Shown piece by piece: positions 36,654 through 47,599 of a stretch of 64,000 bases of DNA. Origin of the DNA: Neolentinus lepideus HHB14362 ss-1 (taxonomy: Eukaryota > Basidiomycota > Agaricomycetes > Gloeophyllales > Gloeophyllaceae); the NCBI GenBank assembly GCA_001632425.1, contig KV425552.1, positions 376,899 to 440,898 of the forward strand. Reading direction: 5' to 3'. The position numbers and the translations under genes were made by a program. The notes beneath the pieces were generated by a model. It was not told the DNA's origin. It searched no databases and saw only the letters and a program-made list of their open reading frames with translations. Within the stretch, counting starts at the first letter, position 1, and each line of letters starts with the position of its first letter.

Positions 36654-37351
36654 ATGTCCGCAAATCTGTCACAACTGAAAGACCATTTGGTTCAACATCT
36701 ACTCATGGACCCCGAGCTGACATCCTCAGAGGAGACGGCTGCTTCTGAGTTGGACGATTTCGTATCCTATCTATCCTCTGAAATATGGCCCTGTCTTCCC
36801 AAGGAACTGCGAAACGCGTCTTACTCAACGCTGGCTAATGTGCCTGGCATCGACGAGTTCGCGCTCGAAGAACTGACGCCCCCTACTGTTATCGAGAGCT
36901 TGCTTTCGTACGGCATCTGTTCAGGCGATGATGATGCTTTCCGGCTCCTCAGAAAGGTCTTGCAAGACTACGTTAAGGAACTCTGCGCTCCTCCTCCCAT
37001 CTGGTCTGCAACACGCGCCAAGGAATGCGAGCTATGTGGGCGAGAAGTACCTTTAACATATCACCATTTAATCCCTCGCTCCACCCACGCCAAGGTACTT
37101 AAGAGGAAGTGGCATCCTGAGGAGATGCTCAACTCCGTGGCATGGTTGTGTAGGTGAATGAGTCTATCGCGGTTTGTGCGTGCGGGATATTAATCTGTCC
37201 AAGGCCCTGTCATTCAGCCGTTCACCGCGTTGCATCGAACGAGGACCTGGCACGCAGTTATTACACCCTTGATTTACTCCTTGAACGCGAAGATATTCAG
37301 AAGTGGACCAGATACGCTTCCAAGCAGCGCTATGGTGTGAAGCGCGGTTGA
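36654..37351 (+). CDS. HNH-type zinc-finger protein, conserved fungal family of unknown role
   Basis: Exons 36654-37153 and 37204-37351 give 215 residues in phase. The frame is open further upstream to 36312, but that part is not protein-like, so the ATG at 36654 (MSANLSQLKDHLVQ) is used. The N-terminal 110 residues are helical and acidic. The C-terminal half is an HNH finger: CELCGREVPLTYHHLIPRST, then WLCRPCHSAVHRV, with two Cys pairs for zinc and the HH pair in the usual catalytic place. YTLDLLLEREDIQKWTRYAS follows. Similar fungal proteins are known only by this domain. Nuclease activity is possible by family but unproven. It converges on the kinase-like gene ending at 37641. Confidence 0.82.
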
Positions 37352-37640
37352 TACCTCTTCACTTCCCTAGCGTACTTTGTGTAATATACCAACACTTCCT
37401 CAAGCCTGTTGTATCTCTACGATTTGAATTCACAGTCAAACCCCGTGCGATAACATTGACGACGAAAAGCTACCAACACATGCGAAGAGCTACGGCTACT
37501 GAAACAGGTCGACAATGCGCGGAAGGAATACAAATACAGCGCGAACTTGGCGATATACAGAAGAAATACTAACCTTCTTGGAATAGACAGCAGTGCGATA
37601 AACTCGACTTGAGAAATACCCTCAGTGGCACGAAGGCTTC

Positions 37641-40293
37641 CTAACTCAATATCCCCCAATCATACTTCAACTCCTTCATTGCCCTCCTCTGCTCCTCCGA
37701 CCTGTCTTGCACGAACTCCTTCCATTTCTTCTCATCCGCATCTGGTTTGCAACAATACGAGCGCCCAAAGTCAATAATCCTGAAGCTCGGCGTCTTCATC
37801 GAGCGTTTGTCAGGGCGCGCAGTCAGCGGGCCTGGCTGTACGAGGATGTTGCGCACATAGAACGACTGCTGTACAAACTCGGCACAGTGCAGGCGCAATA
37901 ACAATGAGTAACATTCAGCCCTGTAAGCAAGGGGTGAGCGACAGAGCAAGGTACATCACATCTTATACCCCGTACCTTTCATCCACAGTGAAGTTGCTAG
38001 GCTCGATCGGCTGTCCGCACTCCTCCAACAACAAAATCGGGCTGCGCTTCTCCCAAGCATACTTTCCCGAGCCCGCCTGCGAGCCAAACGGCTCGTAGTA
38101 ACCATAGAATTTGGGCACCACCGCGCCGACAGGCACAGGGTACCTAATCGGAGTAACGAGATTATATCCGCACCACTCCTCCTGAAGGTGCTTCGGGAAT
38201 GAATTGTACGCCTTTGCTTCGTTGTTGATCAGGTAGCGCGGATCCTTGGCAGCCAACGCGGTCTTGGCTGCGACAGTGACCATCCCGTTGGGCGAGTTCG
38301 CAGAAAGCGGTTTCGGGAGCTTCATTGGGGCGCGGAAGACGAACGAGTGATGACCCACGCCCATCTTGTTTGCCTTGGACAGGTAGAGGTGCGCGGTGCG
38401 CGGGTTCGTCGGGTCCATTACGTCCCCCTCCTTGGGGTCTTCCCGAGGCCAGACGCGCTTGTACTTGAAAGTCTTGTCAGGTTGATTCTCGACCGCTTTG
38501 CCCTTGCCCTTGCCCTTGCCCTTGCTCTTACTGGGTGTATCCTCGTCACTATCCTCGTCGCTACCCTCGTCGCTACCCTCGTCGCTATCGTCGGAGCCGT
38601 CGGAGCCGTTGTAGACGCCGGAGTAGTAAGGATCGTGGGTCGCGGCGGCCATTGTTTCTTCGTCAGGGTCATGGACGATAAGCACATCGGGGAAGAACTT
38701 CCTCGGAATGAACTCCTCGAGCTTCGGGATACCCTTGACAGAGAATGGATTGTCAACGGGCGAGTCTTGGGAGGTCGGTGCCTCAGAAGCCACATACGCC
38801 GCTTTCTCAGCGGAATCGGATGCTTTGACATGCATCTGAGTCGGTTCCTCAGACTTCTCGTTTGTCCGATCCTTCGGGACTGCAAAGAAGACGAAACGAC
38901 TCTTTCCGGGGTTTTGATCGTCGGACTTCTTGTCATCTCCGACCTCATGGGCTCCTACGTCGACCGGTGTCTTCGCATTGTCCATTTCGTCATCACAAGA
39001 CAGAGACTCGACCGAGTTTCGCAGTTCGTTGGGCAAGTCCTCCACGGTGGCATGGCCGTCGACAATCTCACTCTTCGTTTCGCCGCCCGCGTTGCCCTTG
39101 CCTTTGTTCTTTCCTTTACCCTTACCCTTCCCTTTACCCTTCCCCTTCCCCTTGCCAGACGGAGAGTTGTACAGCTGCGGCGTTGGGAAGGTAAACTTGA
39201 CCTCCTTCGAGACGATGCCTAAAGCCCCATTGGCGTCCAGGCGCTTCACATCGAAGAATGGCGAATCGACGGAGCCTGGCTGCAGCGACTTGCCCGGGCG
39301 CAGATGCTCTTTCATGAACAGTGACATCTCCCTTCGATACTCGGGCGTCGTGCGGTCCTCCACCAGGCGCGCATATACGGGGGTGGAGCGTATGTACTCA
39401 CGTACCGAGGGTGAGGATGAGTTCCAAAGTTTGACGCGGCGACGCGGTGCCCACAGCTTCGCGTATGGGTTGCCGAAGACGTCGAGAGCAGGTCTATCGG
39501 TGTAGTTGGGAATGAGGACACCTTCGTCTTCGTGCGAAAGGGAGCCATAGGTCACGGAGCGAGGCTTTGGGTCCTCATCCTTCTTCTTTTCCCTAGCGTC
39601 AGGCTTGGTCTCCTGGCTCCCAGCTTCGCTAGGCTTGTCATCTCCCTTGGCGTCTTCGTCGACTTGCATGACATCGGTCTCTTCGTCGACTTGCATGGCA
39701 TCGGTCTCTTCAGCGTCTGCTTTCTCGCTCTCATCCTTTACTACGTCTGTGGTGGGTGTCTTGTACATGCGTTCTTCAAGTTCAGCCTCCCTCTCAGATT
39801 CTGAGTCTGAGTGCGGTATTTCTACCTTCTCGTAAAATTTCAGATCGAACTGCGTATCGTCTTCATGATCTGAGCCTTCATCAACAATTCCCAGTGGCAC
39901 CCTGCCCGTCATTCCACGATCCTCCATCACCCTTGCCTGCTCGAGGGGCAGTTTCAGCACGGGCCAGGGCCTGCGGACGCGGGGTCGTGGCTCGGGGAAC
40001 GGGAACTTAGACTCGTCGTAGTTTTCGCCCAGTTCGAGAAGCATGCTACGAGAGTAGACGGTGACGAGGTTCTTTGCATCAGGGATACGGCGGATCCAGT
40101 AGAAGTCGGAGAGCGAGTGTCCCCAGATGATGTCGTTGGGAGTGCGCATCCCGTACGGCGGCGGTCTGGGAAGCTTCGCGCCTTTAGGGTCGCGGTCCCA
40201 CCAGTGAAAGACATCACGTTCACGATATTCTACAGGCTTTGGTCCTGGTGGTGTGTTTGGTGCAGGTGGTTCCCTGCGTTCCGCGCGAAACAT
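37641..40293 (-). CDS. Kinase-fold protein of an Agaricomycete family, probably a pseudokinase
   Basis: Exons on the minus strand: 40293-37976 and 37920-37641, in phase, 865 residues. The frame is open to 40353; the ATG at 40293 (MFRAERREPPAPNTPPGPKP) is preferred. The first 480 residues are hydrophilic with acidic stretches and two GKGKGK runs. The kinase-like part follows: GVGHHSFVFRAPM (loop-like), TVAAKTAL (beta-3 lysine), LINNEAKAYNSFP, EEWCGYNLVTPIRYPVPVGA, SPILLLEECGQPIEP (hinge), LLLRLHCAEFVQQSFYVRNI (catalytic-loop position) and SFRIIDFGRSYC. DFG is kept, but the catalytic-loop aspartate of HRD is absent (QQSFYVRN), so activity is doubtful. The family is large in mushroom fungi and its role is unknown. 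Confidence 0.85.
38495..39153 (-). repeat. Two Gly-Lys coding microsatellites
   Basis: At about 38500-38530 and 39092-39153 the plus strand repeats CCCTTG/CCTTTA hexamers. They encode (GK)n runs on the minus strand inside the kinase-like gene. A further run of TCG-TCG-CTA-type triplets at 38545-38600 encodes an Asp/Glu/Ser stretch. Confidence 0.75.
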
Positions 40294-41395
40294 ATTGGTT
40301 GGCGTGTGGCACAGACTGGAGGGTGATGGTGGAAGAGAAAAGAGATAGAACACGCAACTAAGCAGACACGCGAGTATTTAAATTCAGAAGAGAACAATGG
40401 GACACGAGGTGAGCCACATCTCTGAAAGGATCGTCCATTCCAAAGTGGATCAATAAGGACCAATACCGACGCAGATAGCCGACGGGCCTCGAATCGTCAC
40501 GTCACAGTCGCGCTGTGTCACACTAGCCCGCCTGGCAATCCCGCTCATATTTGCCAGATCTCTTCGGAATGCCTGCTCACGTTTCCAATAATCTCCGAAT
40601 TGTTGGCTTGGATATACAACATATCTAGAATGGCAAAGTACTTGTGAACTTTGAAGACCGAGGTCACAGGGCCGAGACTCCGAGAGCCACGGCGGAGTGA
40701 GCAAACGTAGGTTGTGAGTCACCTGGAAGTACTCTTTTCCAATACAAAAGTTCAAAGGCTCTCAAGGTTCGTCCCTGATCTGAATAGCGTGCACGGCACG
40801 ATCTGGTGGAGGGGATGGCGAGGATAGGGAAGTGGGGGGAAGTGATGGCATTAAGTGGGAACAACTGGTAGCATAAAGGTGACTCGCAGTGCATGTAAAG
40901 TAATAATGAATGTCGTGCTCTGCAGAGAATTGGTGGGGACAGATCGAACAACCAATGTGTATGATATGAGCGGCACGCCACACAACAGGTGTATCTGTTC
41001 TCATCAATTGAGAATTGATCACTACGGAAACGACAAGAAAAGATACTAGTAAATACACCTAGTTGCGCGCAGTATGCGGGTATCGATACCAGGGGTATAA
41101 CAGATGCTTATACTGCATCCATTATCATCAGTTACAGCCCTATTGATGATAACATACGGGAACTGGTACCGGTTGCAACCGAACAAAAAATTGTAAGTTT
41201 TCACTGGCTCAATGCCACATTGCCTTGACTGTCTGAGAGCCCAGTCCTATATTCGAATCACTACTTAACTAATAAGATTTCTATTGCATCAAAATGCTTC
41301 TCATATGATACAGTGCGCGCCACTACCCACTACTCACGGTCGCCGCAGTGATGAAGCCGATCTCAGCCCAGCACAGGTTTCATGCTATCCATGGC
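40294..41395. other. Divergent promoter region, no gene seen
   Basis: This lies between the starts of the kinase-like gene (minus) and DUF6533 copy 2 (plus). I see no gene and no repeat. Confidence 0.45.
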
Positions 41396-41402
41396 TATAA
41401 AT
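41396..41402 (+). promoter_or_regulatory. TATA box upstream of DUF6533 copy 2
   Basis: TATAAAT lies 71 bases upstream of the likely ATG at 41473, a fitting distance. Confidence 0.4.
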
Positions 41403-41472
41403 CAACCGTCGCTCGGACGAATGTATATCTTCGCCCACGATTCCTTCTCTGACTACTGCGTCACGTACAGAT

Positions 41473-43130
41473 ATGGACTCAATCACAGAAGAAAAGGCAA
41501 TACAAATCGTCAACTTTAACAATTATTCCACCTGTGTGTCAACTCTTTCCTACTTCGCGGTATCGAGGACGAGACTTTTAATCTCGTTGAATTGCCCTAG
41601 TTGCCGGGCTGTCCCTGTACATCCATCACCTCCGTGAGTGCTTGCCGATTGTCGTACCACCATGGTGTTTGACCGCAACCTAGTGTCTACTGTTTTCGCG
41701 GAGGTACGTTGTACACACCTAGCCCCCAAACTTCATCAAATTGAAGACACGATCTTCGGCTACAGGTTGAGATCATCTGGGAAAGTCTTGATTCTTGACC
41801 ACACAGGGCTTGATATGATTATCGTTGGCACGTTTATTAGAGAATACCTCGATCTCCTATGAAGATCCTGTATCTTATCGTAGGTTCCTGGTCATATTCA
41901 TTCGAATATATATCAACGGTGTGATTCTCAGAACCGATACCTTGGTGCTGCCATAGTCGTGACGAGTTCCATCCGTGAGCACTAGCCTCCTTCCTATCTC
42001 ACTTTGAACAGAACAGCTCATGAGCATGTGCGGACAGTTTCCCACTTGGCCTATTCCAATCACATGTGAGTCTACATCCCTCCCTCCTGGTGCTAACTGA
42101 CTGTGATTCCAAAGATCATGTAAATATCCTCAGTCAGCGTCAGCCAGCGAAGCGAGAGTCCACTGACTTATCCATGGCATAGGCAATGCCCTCTTCATCT
42201 TCTTCGCTCCAGCTGGTAAGAGCAAGTCTCCCTTAACGCAATGCTACCTAACTGTGCTCTTTCTTACGAGTAGCAGCGGTCCTGATAGGGCTTGTGCAAC
42301 GTAAGCTTTAATCAGTCTTCGACGTAACCATAACATATCTTGCTCATTGTAGTGATTTTGGCCATCCGAATGAACGCGATACTAGGGAACAGTGCGTACC
42401 AAAAAACAAATGTAGCATTAACATGCTTAATCTCCATCAGAGCGGCGATACCTCACCGCTATAATGGCGCTGTTCCTCATAGAAATGACCTTTGTGACTT
42501 TTTTGAGTGCTCGTTATGCCAAGACCGAGACTCTCACCTTTGGGAACGCTACTATCTGCAACAACGCGCTCAGCTGGAGTCTGTAAGTTCTATTCACCCT
42601 AATTACCTACGCAAAAGTTGAATAGGATCCCGCAAAGAGTACCGGCAATCGTTTTTGACACCATCATGGGTTCTGTTATAATCTATAGAGCGGTCCTCCA
42701 CGTTAAGACGAGTCGGCAAATGGACATACCAGCGTCCTGGGGCTATGGTGGCCGCCTTCTTACCACATTGATGAGGGATTCTATCCAGTATTACATGTGG
42801 TACGTCATTCATACCCTCGAGTCTCTGGCGCCGATCCCTCAAAATGTTTATTTGAATTTATCCAGCATCCTTCTTGTATTCTTGCTCGTGGCTCTATCAA
42901 ACCTCATGACAGATGCCTTGGCGAATATACAGCCCTTCCTCATTCCGTGGATCATGATAGTACCGACGAGCTCTGCGACTAGCATGATCTTGCATCTACA
43001 TCAGGTCTCTTCCCAGGATCGATGTTCTATCATCGACTTCGATCCGGATTCTCCTGTTGAGCTCGATACGAGCATCCGCTTTGTGCACACAGCATCGAGA
43101 AATGGCCTCACTCCCGAGGTAGAAGCCTAG
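41473..43130 (+). CDS. DUF6533-type seven-helix membrane protein, copy 2
   Basis: The gene runs from MDSITEEKAIQIVNFNNYST to PEVEA and is split by roughly nine introns. Clear exons carry VEIIW, MKILYLI, NRYLGAAIVVTSSI (41932-41973), NALFIFFAP, AAVLIGLVQLILAIRMNAIL, MALFLIEMTFVTFLSA, TFGNATICNNALSWS, IPQRVPAIVFDTIMGSVIIY, LTTLMRDSIQYYMW and, in the last exon, ILLVFLLVALSNLMTDALAN with tail SATSMILHLHQVS. Order and helices match the DUF6533 family. I could not join the VEIIW exon to the next with clean phase, so this copy may carry a defect or an intron I misread. It is closely related to the minus-strand copy at 60.1 kb. Function unknown. Confidence 0.65.
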
Positions 43131-43656
43131 AAGCCATTGAACAATCTTGTTTGCGGACGAACCGATCTCATAACTTGCCAGTGGACGGAGATAGCAACAA
43201 GCCACAGTGCACAGATTTGGGGAATGTGGTGGTCGTCTGCGGTCTTGAGCACGATTATAGTTAAGTAAACAACTTGTAACGACTAGGGCTCGATATCATG
43301 ATTGTTTCACGTGTAATGCACAAAGACGTGCGCAGATATGGTTTATCTGGGACTGGAAGCGCTCAGGCACTTATGTGGCCTCGGACACCCACATCACGCA
43401 ATGTGAAGATGGTTTTATTGCTTCCCTGACGCCAAGGGCGCTCTAAAGCGCAGCTGGCAGAGCTTAGACATGTGAAGCTGAGCGAACGGTACGGCATAAG
43501 CGAGTCTATGCCACAAGTTGCGTAGGATGTCCATCGGGGTGATAAAGCTCAAAGGACTATCATAAGGACCACCGCCGAAAGATACGGTTCATGCAGTCCA
43601 GGAGAACAAAGCTCGCTAGAGAAGAAGGGCGCGCTTTGACCGTTCCCTACTAGTGC
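43131..43656. other. Intergenic, no gene seen
   Basis: This is the 3' flank of DUF6533 copy 2 and the upstream region of the next plus-strand gene. Nothing further was recognised. Confidence 0.45.
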
Positions 43657-43664
43657 CTATAAAT
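43657..43664 (+). promoter_or_regulatory. TATA box of the 298-residue protein gene
   Basis: CTATAAAT lies about 110 bases before the ATG at 43768, followed by a pyrimidine-rich stretch (CTCTTTTTCTTCC) typical of fungal transcription starts. Confidence 0.45.
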
Positions 43665-43767
43665 CCGGCACCTGCCGAGAACGATCCTTTATCATCACGC
43701 ACCTTTATAAAATCCAACCTCTTTTTCTTCCCTACCACCTATCACCTCTTCACTATACACATCTTGC

Positions 43768-44722
43768 ATGATGTCAGCGACTAGTAAAACCTCATTCATC
43801 GGCGGCATATGGGGCACTTGGCCGTCACTCGATACGTCTGCCACCGATGCCACTGCCACGCACCCGACCAACAATGACTTTGACGCGTTGCCCAATGCAA
43901 ATCTCACCCCCGAGCGTTCCATTGAGCATTTGGAAAAGGTACACTTGTGTTTCTACGCGTCGAGAGTCGAGTTATCTGACAAAAATTGGTTATTAGCTGT
44001 CGCCAATCATCAACAAAAGAATAACCAACGTCACTCGACCTGCTATCAAAGGACTGAAGCCTGGCCACTGGGACACTCGACCCAACTGTCTCAATGAGTA
44101 CGACTGCACATATGCACAAGCTCCGATGCCGCACATCGAGAAGATGGTCGAGGCGTCACCCGCCTTCAGGTATGCCGCGTCCGTCCTGGATGAGCCGTTG
44201 GACCAGACCGAGGAGCAGCAGATGCTGGACAAGGTGACCTGGCTGCCAACGCGTGAGCCCCGCCCCTTCAAGATAAGATTCGATCCATTCCGCGACCTCG
44301 ACGAGATCGACTTCAATGCGGCCACCACCATCGCCGACTTCGAAGATGACGACGACGATGAGTCAAGCCTCGTCACCCCTCCCGAGACAATGGATTCCAC
44401 TGCCAACTCCGGTCGCAGCCGCTCCATGTCCTTCACGTCAAGTGCCACCTCCGTACCCACCACCACCAACACCCAGCCCCTTCAAACGAGCAAGGAGCAC
44501 TTCCAGGAGCTCGTGAAGGAGCTCTCTGCGCCGTTCAAAGCGTACATGCATGATCGCAATGCTCCTAAGCCATGGAGCATCGAGCCCAGCGGCCCCATGA
44601 CAGAGGAGGCACAGCCTTACCACCCATGCGAAGCTTGGATACTGGCAATGGTTGCGATGATAGCGAGTCCAGCGTCCGACAGAGTTTTATATGCACTTCA
44701 ATGGAATCATTCCGCGATTTGA
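43768..44722 (+). CDS. Uncharacterised acidic, Ser/Thr-rich protein
   Basis: Exons 43768-43938 and 43997-44722 give 298 residues in phase; a second ATG three bases later is equally possible. The N-terminal third has LTPERSIEHLEKLSPIINKR and GLKPGHWDTRPNCLNEYDCT, a segment that reads as conserved. The middle is acidic (DFEDDDDDESS) and the next part Ser/Thr-rich with no clear fold. The C-terminus holds HFQELVKELSAPFKAYMHDR. I see no signal peptide, membrane segment or known domain and assign no function. The gene has a good TATA box and pyrimidine tract, so it is probably expressed. Confidence 0.7.
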
Positions 44723-47599
44723 AGATAATATTGTTGTGGCTTTGTACAAATATTCGCCTGATTTCTTTTGAATTTTGATATTACAACTGATTGTATCTTG
44801 TGTTTATGTCTTGCTTCCCATATATTTGAATGAAAGGCGCGCTGCGCCATCCTTGCTGCATCTTCCGAGGTCTCGACGACAGTGGGGACCAAAGATGACA
44901 AATCAAGTTCAAGACCAATATCAACCTCTGGATCAGCCATTTAGAAACGAGCGCTGAATTAGGTATGTTCGCCTCATGACAACATTATCGAAGCTGTCCA
45001 TTGTGGAGAGAATGCCCCGCGGAGGTCGATCTCCTCCCAGCGCAGCCGTACGGAAGCATCTGCCGACATGTGGGGTTTCAGATAATATCTGTAGGTCTAT
45101 CAGGATCGTCGGAGTGTTAGCTGAGCATATTCGTCTTTGTCGGAAGCCAATCACTTCCTGCCTCCGGTCAATTTGATCCTAGTGTCCTGCTTCATATCAG
45201 TGATGCCAATCCCACGCTGGCAAAAGCTCATGCAGACTGCATGTAGTTCTGCTTCGTCCAGGCAGGAAATCGCTCGGAGATCACGACTACCGAGGACCAA
45301 GGCACATTCCCAATGATGATAGACTTCAATGAGGTTAATCTTCTGAGCCATATACCGAGCAAAGACTTCAGATTGCAAGGACGCGAACGTTCCTGCATGG
45401 CATGTGCGGCAACGGCGTCGGGGGGTGTGAAAGACATGGTTTAGTTTAGTTTCCTCACGTGTTCGAAGAAAACTACTCCGACTGCACAGAATCCTCCAAT
45501 GTCGTTGCTTGCACATGCCTCTTTTATTGCCTGGGCAAAAGCCATCATGGCGACCAGGACACATGGAAAGATACAGACTGGTATAGTGTATCTCTCGACT
45601 GGTCGCGTATTGGAACCTGAACTATTGGACAGGCTGTGTGCGGATCTTTGAAGAGAGCTTTCGACCCAGATGAGGATCAGATAGTGCTCTTACAGCGCGG
45701 TCAGCGAGTAGAGCCTTGAAGTCATCAAGGTGGTGCAAGATGTCCTCGATTGTAAAGGTCATGGCGAAGGCGCCTCTCTGCTTCATGCGCTCTTGTAAGC
45801 AAAGTCGCCCAGCGAAGAGGAGGTGAAGACAGAACGTCAAATCATGCAGAAGTCCACGGAGGAAGAAGACGATGCGAGCATGATACAGATGTGATCAATG
45901 TGGCGTGCCAGCCAAAAATGGTATACGTGAGCGCGCCGCCAGGACAGTGTCGGGGAAACATCAAGTAATCATAACCGGAGTCTCATTGAACGACAATATA
46001 CAAGGTGAAAGAGAACTAACTGACCATCTAGTACCGTAGACGTATTAGAACAACAATAATTCACGGGAATTTCCATCTGCGATAGGTGTAAGTAATAGGG
46101 TGGAATATGTTAACGAAACAGTTATCGCAAGGCCTGTTGTTACAGTTTGTACAACTGCGGACGAAAAAACTCACGTTATGAAGGTCTAGACGGACATACA
46201 CCACTACGATCAAATACAGGAACGGAGGTAGAATACTTAACCTGTTTGCATCTTCCACAGTGGAACGCGACCGTCTCTAGAGTTGCTCCGGGCAAGTCAA
46301 GAGTTTCTTTGTCTCGGCTGACTTCCACTCTTCTGAAGCCATTTCCTGCGACACTGTTCGTCAGACGAGACGTGATATTGGACATACCGCATCAGTTCTC
46401 CTGGCCACACGTTCGCCTGTTAATACGCTTGTTCGCCGATGTGGAATATCAACGTTTCAACATCTGAATGTTAACAAGGAAATTCTTGTCAACATCGACT
46501 GCATACTCTAGTTGGGAGGGCCAAGAGCAATCCGACCTCCGCCGACAATGTGGAGCATCTAGACGGGGGCTTCCCGCTTGACGATGGTCCGGTACTTCGT
46601 GCCGGCAGGAACAAGGGGCCGACACCGGGAGTTGCCGGCACACGGGGAGGGGAGGGGGGGTCCCTTCGAGGTCCTTATCCGGACTTTCTGAAGACCCCCT
46701 TATTTGGACTGCTGGTGAACACAGATAGATGATTCCAAGCCCGCACGATCCCAGAATGGTGTAAAATAGCTATAGTGGACTACCAGCATTTCTTTCACTG
46801 GCAGGAAGACGTGCCACTGTGCTATTTGACCTTGTTTGGCATCGTCGCGTGGCTTCCCATTAAAGACGGTTGGCTAGAAAACTTAGTGGTCAATCATGTC
46901 ATAATATTATCTGATGTATGTTACTTTAATAGAGACCCATGATACTTATTTACTCCAACTTGAGGTATGTTGAAATGACAGAATAAGACGGATTTGGTAA
47001 TTTATTTACCCAATATGGGTCGTGTGAAGATTACGTAGGGAGGGGGTCCCTCCCTGGGCCTTAGTCGGACTTTCTGACGTCGTGTATAGAACTTTCTTTC
47101 TGTCGGCCCCTTGGGCAGGAAGGTAGAAGTTGCCGTTGTGTTGAATGCACGAAATAATGTTTTTGGGTCGGTGTACCTGCGTATTGGACTTCAGACCTAT
47201 CGAGTTTCGTATGTAATATGGGAGTGTTCTGAACGTCTGTTTGACACGGCGAAGAGGCACAGACGCCACGCGATTTTCATTCCGACAGACCCATCGTCTG
47301 CTTCTACCGATTATACGCGCTGCAGCGCTGATTGGCTGAACTAGTTGCCGGCACTTCTTCCTTACATACGTATGGAAATATCGCTTAGCGTCTGCAATAA
47401 AATGGAGCGACTGGCCACCGCGCACGTTGTCCGCGGCCCCATGTACACTTAGGTCTCCAAGGCTTGACTGGGATGGAGACTGGGATGGAGACGCTGGGCG
47501 AGGTGCGCAGGGAGCTGCTGAATATCACGGCCACACGATATTTAAGTGGTGAGTGGCGAAAATGGTATTTATGACCTTAATAGACTGAAGGGGCTTGTT
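44723..47599. other. 2.9-kb gene-poor stretch with unplaced open frames
   Basis: On the minus strand, 45151-45564 stays open and encodes RRRCRTCHAGTFASLQSE and VYHHWECALVLGSRDLRAIS. A second frame, 45622-45840, encodes MTFTIEDILHHLDDFKALLA. They could be exons of one gene, but I recognise neither and found no firm splice link. The part from 46590 to 47357 looks like a decayed repeat (listed separately). Nothing else is supportable. Confidence 0.4.
46590..47357. mobile_element. Possible decayed mobile-element relic with inverted arms
   Basis: CTTCGTGCCGGCA near 46595 is matched in reverse complement near 47341-47357 (TTGCCGGCACTTC). AAGGGGCCGACA at 46613-46624 is matched in reverse complement at about 47099-47111. 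A direct repeat also occurs: GGGGGTCCCT with CGGACTTTCTGA at about 46655-46692 and again at about 47043-47078. No transposase frame is left. The arms suggest old terminal repeats or nested insertions; this is inference only. Confidence 0.3.

Noticed and set aside
38347..39505. Long plus-strand open frames inside the kinase-like gene
   Set aside because: They are antisense to a single long exon; their Leu/Val runs are the mirror of the Gly-Lys and Asp/Glu stretches.
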